Origin: Deinococcales bacterium
Lineage (GTDB): Bacteria > Deinococcota > Deinococci > Deinococcales > JAAFIG01
Length of the DNA: 49,055 bases
Direction of reading: 5' to 3'
NCBI GenBank assembly: GCA_025359505.1
Contig: JANYHH010000086.1
Span: forward strand, 1 to 49,055
Shown: positions 8,941-13,739 of the stretch, in pieces
Layout of the letters: the number at the start of each line of letters is the position of its first letter
Position numbering within the stretch: position 1 is the first letter of the stretch
Made by a program: the position numbers and the translations under genes
The notes under the pieces: model-generated
The model's database searches: none
What the model saw: the letters and a program-made list of their open reading frames with translations, nothing else
Told to the model about the DNA's origin: nothing

Positions 8941-9708
8941 CTACTTGCCCTTCCAGACGGGGCGGCGCTTCTCCAAAAATGCCGTCATGCCCTCGCGCTG
9001 ATCTTCGCTGCCAAAGAGCGCCGCGAATTGCTCGCGTTCTACCGCTAAGCCAGCCGTCAAGTGCGCGTCGAACGCGGCGTTGACGCTGTTCTTCGCGGCG
9101 ATGACCGCCAATGGTGCTCGAGCCGCGATCTGCTGCGCCATTTTTAAGGCGTTGTGCAGCAGGGTCTCAGAAGGGTAAATACTCGAGACCAGCCCGACGC
9201 GCAGCGCCTCGTCCGCGCTGAGCATCCGCGCATTGAGGATCATCTCCATCGCCAGTGACTTGCCGACAATCTTCGTTAAACGCTGCGTGCCGCCCGCACC
9301 GGGAATGATCCCCAGATTGATCTCGGGTTGCCCGAAGCGAGCGGTTTCCGACGCGAGGATGATGTCGCAAATCAACGCCAGCTCCATGCCGCCACCCAGC
9401 GCCAAGCCATTCACCGCTGCGATCAACGGCTTGTTAAACCCCGCGATTCGCACCCACGACTGCGCCGCTCGTGCGTCCGGCGCAGCGCCCTGCATCTCCG
9501 CGATGTCCGCCCCGGCCGCAAACGCCCGCGACCCGCTGCCAGTCAAGATTACGCAGCGCAGCCCCGCATCAAGCGCGATCTCCACAAGCGCCTCCGCGAT
9601 CTCCGCGACCATCGGTGCGTTCAACGCGTTCAACACCTGCGGGCGATTCAAACGAACGACCATCACCGCGCCGTGCGGCTCGAGTAGAATGTGCTGGTAC
9701 TGAGTCAT
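8941..9708 (-). CDS. enoyl-CoA hydratase (crotonase family)
   Basis: A 255-residue crotonase. Oxyanion-hole segments are FAAGADIAEM (about 62-71) and NGLALGGGMELALICD (about 99-114). The two catalytic glutamates of true hydratases are present, in GGGMEL and in the loop FGQPEINLGIIPGAGGTQRL. It should hydrate trans-2-enoyl-CoA in beta-oxidation or a related acyl-CoA pathway. ATG at 9708 is followed by the typical start MTQYQHILLE. It reads toward the broken Nudix gene and then the PaaG-like gene; its 3' end almost touches the Nudix remnant. Its 5' side abuts the divergent tRNA-Gly promoter. Confidence 0.9.
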   Translation of the reverse strand: MTQYQHILLEPHGAVMVVRLNRPQVLNALNAPMVAEIAEALVEIALDAGLRCVILTGSGSRAFAAGADIAEMQGAAPDARAAQSWVRIAGFNKPLIAAVNGLALGGGMELALICDIILASETARFGQPEINLGIIPGAGGTQRLTKIVGKSLAMEMILNARMLSADEALRVGLVSSIYPSETLLHNALKMAQQIAARAPLAVIAAKNSVNAAFDAHLTAGLAVEREQFAALFGSEDQREGMTAFLEKRRPVWKGK

Positions 9709-9731
9709 GCCTTACTTTAGCGCATGGCGCA

Positions 9732-9760
9732 TTGACAAAAACGCGCTTGCGGCATTAGCG
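9732..9760 (+). promoter_or_regulatory. original tRNA-Gly promoter, now orphaned
   Basis: TTGACA at 9732-9737 is a consensus -35 box; with a 17-base spacer the -10 would be TTAGCG at 9755-9760 (weak). It points at the truncated tRNA-Gly half at 9776, so after integration of the element it no longer drives a complete tRNA. Confidence 0.55.
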
Positions 9761-9775
9761 TGTAAGCCAGAGCAG

Positions 9776-9813
9776 GCGGCAGTAGCTCAGCCGGTAGAGC
9801 GTCAGCTTCCCAA
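9776..9813 (+). pseudogene. tRNA-Gly(CCC) 5' half, left end of the integrated element
   Basis: The 38 bases match the 5' half of tRNA-Gly: acceptor strand GCGGCAG, D-arm GCTC...GAGC, anticodon stem TCAGC and loop TTCCCAA. The sequence then breaks off into AT-rich DNA with no 3' half. The D-arm is GC-rich, unlike the intact copy at 13100, and the host-side flank is ordinary chromosome. I read it as the original host 5' half left at attL. It is followed at once by a terminator. Confidence 0.85.
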
Positions 9814-9827
9814 TTATATTGTTATCT

Positions 9828-9856
9828 AAAGTGCATCTTCGGATGTGCTTTTTTCA
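9828..9856 (+). terminator. intrinsic terminator after the tRNA-Gly half
   Basis: A 10-bp stem with two G-U pairs closes on a C(TTCG)G tetraloop (loop 9838-9841) and is followed by a T run. It would stop transcripts from the orphaned tRNA promoter before they enter the element. Confidence 0.8.
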
Positions 9857-9990
9857 TTGTCAGTCACGGTCTTCTCTTCACTTCACTTCTTTGTCTCGAG
9901 CCTTAGAAATAAGAATACTTCTTGAAACAATTTATTTTATACTCGAGTTTTCTATTTTCGTCAAGTGTCTTTTTCTCTAACCGATTCTAA

Positions 9991-10084
9991 AGCCGTTGAA
10001 AACCGTTTAAGGTCTTCTGACCCTCGAGAAGTCCTAGCGAACCGTCCAAGACCGTCCTGTGACCTGACAGCCGCAAAGACCGTG
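9991..10084. repeat. CCGT iteron-like cluster, candidate origin or operator
   Basis: Five CCGT-containing short repeats occur in about 95 bases: AGCCGT at 9991, AACCGT at 10001, AACCGT at 10040, GACCGT at 10050 and GACCGT at 10078. They lie just upstream of the gene at 10101 and could bind its product or Rep. The spacer 9857-9990 is otherwise AT-rich with no gene seen. Confidence 0.4.
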
Positions 10085-10100
10085 TGGTAGGGTATCGGGC

Positions 10101-10592
10101 ATGAAAATGTTCAGACTGACGGACTTCTTGAGAGCAAAACTTGAAACTGACACAAAGTTTTTAGAAGGTATCTCACCTCGAGCAATTCAGAAAAGAATTA
10201 AGGATGACGTAAGGGATGGAAAACTGTCTTTCGTGATTGCTGACGGCTCTTGGAGAATTTCAGGTGAGACGATAGAGAATGTACTACCAAAGAAAAAAGG
10301 TACTGATGAGAAATCAGCACAAGGTTTGTTCATAGACTTTGTTATAAGAGAAGATGCAAACTTTGAGACATGGTTTGATAAACAAAAGACCGAAGGTAAT
10401 TTTAATTTTGGTACTGTGCTTAGAGGTTCGCAATCTAAAGTAGCACTCGAGACGCTAGACTCAGCAGCATTTCAGAAGCGTTTTGAGACTTATCAGCAAA
10501 GCCTACAGCCTAAAACGCAGTCAACCGTGTCTGAGACAGCGAAAAGCCTTAAGTCCACTACTGACAGTATTCAATTAAAAGATGTTGGGTAA
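10101..10592 (+). CDS. element-encoded protein of unknown function
   Basis: A 163-residue protein, ATG at 10101 preceded by GGTAGGG as a possible ribosome binding site. The N-terminal third (LTDFLRAKLETDTKFLEGISPRAI) followed by a short basic helix could be a DNA-binding domain; the C-terminal third is polar, Gln/Ser/Thr-rich and probably disordered. I recognise no family. It is the only rightward gene of the element and sits beside the CCGT repeats, so an accessory replication or regulatory role is plausible but unproven. It converges with rep, leaving about 40 bases between stops. Base composition matches the rest of the element. Confidence 0.75.
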   Translation: MKMFRLTDFLRAKLETDTKFLEGISPRAIQKRIKDDVRDGKLSFVIADGSWRISGETIENVLPKKKGTDEKSAQGLFIDFVIREDANFETWFDKQKTEGNFNFGTVLRGSQSKVALETLDSAAFQKRFETYQQSLQPKTQSTVSETAKSLKSTTDSIQLKDVG

Positions 10593-10631
10593 ACTCGAGT
10601 ATTTCTATTCACACCTTCCCAACCTCTAAAA

Positions 10632-11324
10632 CTAACCCTTAACCCCGTCACTCACGCCATACCTGCTTGGTGACTTTTTCTTCTTAAACTTGTTTCTATA
10701 AAACATATGATAACCAATTCTGATTTTTTGGTTCTCTAATGTGTGATTGTTAAAATCCTGTTTTCTAACAAAATAATCGGGTTTCAATAAGTACCCAAAG
10801 TAAGTCTCTGAATATAACTCAATCTCTTGGGTCTTCAATCCTAGTTTTTCAATAACATCAGGTGTTTGTAGTTTAGAACAAATGTGAATGTGGGGTTTTA
10901 ACTCGAGATTTAACTCAAACTTCCAAAAAAACTTAGAGACAATCGTCTTACTCAAGAGACTCACGACTCTTTTGCATTTTGAGTGTGAGTAAAAATCGTG
11001 CAAGTCTTCAATCAACGGGGTCTCGAGGATGTAAGTGAAGCCAGTGTTCTGATAAAGGTCTTGATAGAAACTTGCTCTCCTATCAAACTTCTCTTTACTC
11101 TTGTTGTTCAGAATAGTAATATCAGTTAAATATTTATGCACTTTATCTTTGCGAGAATTTTGGGTATCTTTCCAACCCTTGTCAGTCCTGATGTATCTTT
11201 GATTGAAGAGTTTTAGAGCATCTTGGGTATCAAATGTTTTCGTGTTTGTTTTGCGGGATTTCTCTTGCTCGGGTTGAGTCTCTGACTGATTTGTGGTATA
11301 ATCTTCTAAGAACATAATCTCCAT
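10632..11324 (-). CDS. HUH-family rolling-circle replication initiator
   Basis: A 230-residue protein. Near residue 145 the motif LKPHIHIC gives the His-hydrophobic-His metal site of HUH nucleases, and YFGYLLKP (Tyr178, Lys181) about 30 residues on matches the YxxK motif carrying the nicking tyrosine of rolling-circle Rep proteins. Such enzymes cut one strand at the origin and stay covalently bound while replication proceeds. No helicase domain is present, as in plasmid Reps of this size. The C-terminus is basic (FKKKKSPSRYG). The start at 11324 lacks an obvious ribosome site; a second ATG lies at 11315. The start region is covered by a predicted antisense RNA. A relaxase or transposase of the same superfamily is less likely. 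Confidence 0.7.
   Translation of the reverse strand: MEIMFLEDYTTNQSETQPEQEKSRKTNTKTFDTQDALKLFNQRYIRTDKGWKDTQNSRKDKVHKYLTDITILNNKSKEKFDRRASFYQDLYQNTGFTYILETPLIEDLHDFYSHSKCKRVVSLLSKTIVSKFFWKFELNLELKPHIHICSKLQTPDVIEKLGLKTQEIELYSETYFGYLLKPDYFVRKQDFNNHTLENQKIRIGYHMFYRNKFKKKKSPSRYGVSDGVKG
11274..11302 (+). promoter_or_regulatory. near-consensus promoter antisense to rep
   Basis: TTGAGT (11274-11279), a 17-base spacer, then a perfect TATAAT (11297-11302) on the plus strand inside the 5' end of the leftward rep gene. Transcription would start near 11309 and run out through the rep start codon. Confidence 0.7.
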
Positions 11325-11386
11325 TGCGTGTGTCTAGCACGGCTTTTTGGTATAAATTTAGCCCCAAAACTAACAGGGGCTTTTTG
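11309..11386 (+). ncRNA. predicted countertranscribed RNA controlling rep
   Basis: A transcript of about 75-80 nt is predicted from the strong promoter at 11274-11302 to the intrinsic terminator at 11360-11386. It is antisense to the rep start codon (11322-11324) and leader. Copy-number control by such RNAs is well known in rolling-circle plasmids such as pMV158 and pT181. A small hairpin (CGTG/CACG, 11327-11339) followed by CTTTTTGG might give an earlier stop. The layout is seen; expression and function are inferred. Confidence 0.65.
11360..11386 (+). terminator. terminator of the antisense RNA
   Basis: AGCCCC (11360-11365) pairs with GGGGCT (11376-11381), followed by a T run on the plus strand only. 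No plus-strand protein gene precedes it, which fits termination of the antisense RNA. Confidence 0.75.
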
Positions 11387-11415
11387 CATTAAAATTTCGG
11401 GCAAACTACAAAAAC

Positions 11416-11583
11416 TTACTTACCTAAGTCTTTGATTTCTTTGGACACTAACTTTCTCTGTCCCGTTTTGTTATCAACCTCATAAGTTGAAATGGTTTCT
11501 TGTGTACCATCTTTTACGCTGTGCTGTGTGATTGTTTTACCTTTTTTCGCGTCAAATTTTAATGTATCGGATACGTCAGCCAT
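11416..11583 (-). CDS. small element protein, possible copy-control partner
   Basis: A 55-residue Lys/Thr-rich protein between the 93-residue gene and rep, all leftward. ATG at 11583 is chosen because GGAG lies 8 bases upstream; the longer frame to 11640 would run inside the neighbouring gene. The start overlaps the stop of the upstream gene by 8 bases, indicating coupled translation. The sequence has alternating strands (TISTYEVDNKTGQRKLVS) and no known motif. In position it resembles the small genes preceding rep in cop-rep operons, but no DNA-binding motif is evident. Confidence 0.65.
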   Translation of the reverse strand: MADVSDTLKFDAKKGKTITQHSVKDGTQETISTYEVDNKTGQRKLVSKEIKDLGK

Positions 11584-11857
11584 TATGTGTCTCCTTTTTT
11601 GTAAATCCCTTGTTCGCCAGAATTCGCTCTGTATTAACAAATTCTGGGGGTATATCTACGCTTTCTACAATGTCGCTTAACTCCTGATAATTCAGTTTCT
11701 TTACAAATCTATGTAGTTTCATTCTTAGTGTTTCACTACTCATATAAATTCCTCTCATCTTAAAATGTCCATTGATGTCTCTTATTTTGCGATTGTGTAG
11801 CCACATGAATACTGCGAATTTCATCATGTAGTCTTTGTCATTGATGTCTAATCTCAT
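11576..11857 (-). CDS. small putative DNA-binding protein, cop-like position
   Basis: A 93-residue basic protein with predicted helices: FAVFMWLHNRKIRDINGHFK, then SSETLRMKLHRFVKKL, which together could form a helix-turn-helix. It heads the leftward operon that ends in rep. Upstream is a plausible promoter with TATAGA near 11868 and TTAGAC about 16 bases before it, but no good ribosome site precedes the ATG at 11857. By position it may be a Cop-type repressor of the rep operon; this is inference. I recognise no named family. Confidence 0.6.
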   Translation of the reverse strand: MRLDINDKDYMMKFAVFMWLHNRKIRDINGHFKMRGIYMSSETLRMKLHRFVKKLNYQELSDIVESVDIPPEFVNTERILANKGFTKKETHNG

Positions 11858-11953
11858 ATGTTACATTCTATAACACCTATCTGGATAAGTCTAACACCTC
11901 AATTCTAATGCCTTTTGATGAGTGTTTTCAGTTCAATTCTTTAGAATAAAAAA

Positions 11954-11978
11954 CTCGAGCAGGGATAATCCACTCGAG
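11954..11978. repeat. palindrome with two CTCGAG arms, candidate origin hairpin
   Basis: Two CTCGAG copies at 11954-11959 and 11973-11978 face each other around GGA (11963-11965) and TCC (11969-11971), forming an extended imperfect hairpin in the 204-base gap between the integrase stop and the cop-like genes. Rolling-circle origins carry such hairpins at the nick site, but no nick sequence can be assigned. The rest of the gap (11858-12061) is AT-rich without a gene. Confidence 0.4.
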
Positions 11979-12061
11979 ATGGTTTGAGAATTTAATTTAA
12001 TAAGTCTGGGACGGTTATAGCCCCACTGCGGGTTAAAACCAAAGCACGACTACCCATAGTC

Positions 12062-12943
12062 TTATTGCCGCAAATTGTTTATTGGGGAGTAAAGCAGATG
12101 CTGACTTTTCTTATCGTCAATGTTTAATACCGCATATAAATAAGAAGTGTTCGGTGATGAGTGTCTGAGAAGTTTTTGTAAGGTAACTATACTAGCCCCA
12201 TTCTTAACTACATTCACGGCAAACATTCTTCTAAAAGCGTGAAACCCTTTGACTTCTAATTTAGCCCGTTTGTAAGTCCTGACCAGCATCTGAAAAAACG
12301 AGTTGTAAGACATCGGCGTTTCACTGTTGGACAACCATAAATTGGGTAGCACGCTCTTTGGGCGCTCGAGTTGGATATACTTCTTAATCTTTCGCATCAC
12401 ATCACGGCTGACAGGTGCAAAGTCTTCTTTTCTACCTTTACCCATAACCCTGATGAGTCCTTTATCAAACAAAAGGTCTTCTATTTTTAGGTTGATTAAC
12501 TCTGCAATTCTAATCCCTGAGTCAGCCAGCAAATATAAAACGCTTGCATCACGGTAAGGTTTCTCTCCTGAGTTTACCGCAATAATTAAACTTTGAAATT
12601 CTTCTAAAGTCACATGGGGCTGTATGCTGACGGGATTTTTGGGCATCGTAAACTTTGCAAACGGGCTACTCGAGATGATTTCTTCTCTCATCAGATACGT
12701 GTGAAAAGACCGTATCACACGCAGTTTACAGTGTGTGCCACCTGAGTTAGAAGTGCTTTGGATTTCACTGGTAAACCCGCGCAAATGTTGCACGGTAACT
12801 TCTGTAATCTCCTCAATACCGTTCTTTAACAAATATTTTTGAAAACTCACTAACCCTTCTGTGTATATTTTGATGGTGTTCATTGAAAGATTTCTGACTT
12901 TGAGTGAGTACAGGTATTCTGTCACGGTTTGACTGATGCTCAT
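12062..12943 (-). CDS. tyrosine recombinase (integrase) of the element
   Basis: A 293-residue XerC/XerD-like recombinase. The N-terminal SAM-like core-binding domain spans about 1-95. The catalytic domain has Arg145 (SGIRIAEL), Lys169 (MGKGRKED), His235 and Arg238 (FHAFRR), His261 (LLRHSS) and the nucleophile Tyr270 (or Tyr268), a full R-K-H-R-H-Y set. It should recombine the element with the tRNA-Gly gene. ATG at 12943 has AAGAGA 7-12 bases upstream; a TTG at 12967 is the alternative. It is the gene nearest the attR side, as is usual for tRNA-borne elements, and reads away from the tRNA. Confidence 0.92.
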   Translation of the reverse strand: MSISQTVTEYLYSLKVRNLSMNTIKIYTEGLVSFQKYLLKNGIEEITEVTVQHLRGFTSEIQSTSNSGGTHCKLRVIRSFHTYLMREEIISSSPFAKFTMPKNPVSIQPHVTLEEFQSLIIAVNSGEKPYRDASVLYLLADSGIRIAELINLKIEDLLFDKGLIRVMGKGRKEDFAPVSRDVMRKIKKYIQLERPKSVLPNLWLSNSETPMSYNSFFQMLVRTYKRAKLEVKGFHAFRRMFAVNVVKNGASIVTLQKLLRHSSPNTSYLYAVLNIDDKKSQHLLYSPINNLRQ

Positions 12944-13057
12944 TTTAATTCTCTTTTCTGGCGTCAATAGTCAGCCTGAGTTTTTCAGTAAGAATACTTT
13001 TTGAGAATTTCTCGAGACTGATTATTTTGGACTCGAGTGTAGAATTATCAATTGGAG

Positions 13058-13087
13058 TTGTCAGTCAAACAAATTTAGGTGTAAGAT
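13058..13087 (+). promoter_or_regulatory. element-supplied promoter for the intact tRNA-Gly
   Basis: TTGTCA (13058-13063), 18-base spacer, TAAGAT (13082-13087), ending 12 bases before the tRNA. It lies in AT-rich element DNA, so the element rather than the host now provides the promoter of this tRNA. Confidence 0.6.
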
Positions 13088-13099
13088 TTCGGGGAGCAG

Positions 13100-13175
13100 G
13101 CGGCAGTAATTCAGATGGTAGAATGTCAGCTTCCCAAGCTGAATGTCGTGAGTTCGAACCTCATCTGCCGCTCCA
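13100..13175 (+). tRNA. tRNA-Gly(CCC), chimeric copy at the right end of the element
   Basis: A complete 76-nt cloverleaf. Acceptor GCGGCAG pairs with CTGCCGC; the D-arm is ATTC...GAAT, the anticodon arm TCAGC-TTCCCAA-GCTGA (anticodon CCC, reading GGG) and the T-arm GTGAG-TTCGAAC-CTCAT. The discriminator is T and CCA is encoded (13173-13175). Compared with the truncated copy at 9776, only the 5' half differs: its D-arm is A/T-rich like the element. I infer that the 5' half to the anticodon loop came from the element and the 3' half from the host. Confidence 0.95.
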
Positions 13176-13185
13176 AGAAGGAAAG

Positions 13186-13213
13186 ACGCACCTCGAGAGA
13201 GCGTGCGTTTTTT
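13186..13213 (+). terminator. terminator of tRNA-Gly
   Basis: ACGCAC (13186-13191) pairs with GTGCGT (13203-13208), followed by a T run; the loop contains a CTCGAG. Confidence 0.8.
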
Positions 13214-13254
13214 ATTGTGCGGTCACAACCGCTCAAAGCTTGCTAAAATAGCGC

Positions 13255-13503
13255 ATGACTTTGCAAATCGATCCGCTCGGACGAGTGGTGTTACCAGAAG
13301 CATTGCGAGAATCGCTGAGACTACACAGCGGCGACCACCTCAATGCTCGGCTCGAGGATGGACGGATTGTCTTAGAACCAATGACCGTCGAAGGGTTGAT
13401 CGAGCGCGACGGAATGCTGATCTGGACGGGTGGAGTTGAGCAATCGGTTGATCTGATCGCGCTTTCTCGGGCTGAGCGCGAACAGCACGCGCTGGGTTCG
13501 TGA
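13255..13503 (+). CDS. AbrB/MazE-like antitoxin
   Basis: An 82-residue protein whose N-terminus (IDPLGRVVLPEALRESL, then LHSGDHLNARLEDGRIVLEP) is the swapped-hairpin AbrB/SpoVT fold found in VapB and MazE antitoxins. Such proteins bind their own promoter and neutralise the partner toxin. The partner start overlaps its stop (GTGA at 13500-13503), the usual antitoxin-toxin arrangement, but only 14 codons of the toxin survive. The gene may now be an orphan antitoxin. Confidence 0.85.
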   Translation: MTLQIDPLGRVVLPEALRESLRLHSGDHLNARLEDGRIVLEPMTVEGLIERDGMLIWTGGVEQSVDLIALSRAEREQHALGS

Positions 13504-13544
13504 AGCTTTTTGATACCTCCAGCTTAATTGCGAACGCGTTTTAG
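13500..13544 (+). pseudogene. vapC-type PIN toxin, truncated after 14 codons
   Basis: Starting at GTG 13500 the frame reads VKLFDTSSLIANAF and then stops at TAG 13542-13544. KLFDTSSLIA is the start of PIN-domain toxins, with the first metal-binding Asp. The rest of the gene is absent; a palindromic repeat block begins exactly at the stop codon. I infer loss of the toxin by insertion or deletion at this repeat. Confidence 0.75.
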
Positions 13545-13690
13545 CCTCTCCCGCCGACGGGAGAGGCCGTCCCGCAGGGGCGGGAGAGGGTGGCGAAGCG
13601 CAGCGAGTTGCCCTTGACGTTCAAGGTCAAAAGCATTCGCTAGCGCTCACTACCCTCTCCCCGACCCTCTCCCGCCAGCGGGGAGAGGGA
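13545..13690. repeat. REP/MITE-like palindromic block
   Basis: It begins with the hairpin CCTCTCCCG...CGGGAGAGG (13545-13566) and ends with CCCTCTCCC...GGGAGAGGG (13665-13689), so the whole block is itself an inverted repeat. It resembles the block at 8146-8436. No gene is seen in 13545-13739. Confidence 0.65.
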
Positions 13691-13739
13691 GAAAGCTAGA
13701 AACCCGCGTCGTTCAAGCCATTTCAGGGTTTAATACCCA

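Larger units (their letters stand above)
9801..13137. mobile_element. integrated rolling-circle plasmid-like element in tRNA-Gly
   Basis: A 3.3 kb AT-rich segment bounded by the direct repeat GTCAGCTTCCCAA (9801-9813 and 13125-13137), which covers the tRNA-Gly anticodon stem-loop. It encodes, left to right: a protein of unknown function (+), an HUH-type Rep (-) with a predicted antisense RNA, two small cop-like genes (-) and a tyrosine recombinase (-). No transfer, capsid or resistance gene is visible. The gene set and rep control layout resemble small rolling-circle plasmids; the integrase explains its chromosomal position. A defective or satellite single-stranded DNA virus is an alternative. 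It carries 14 CTCGAG sites, the same density as the host. Confidence 0.8.
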
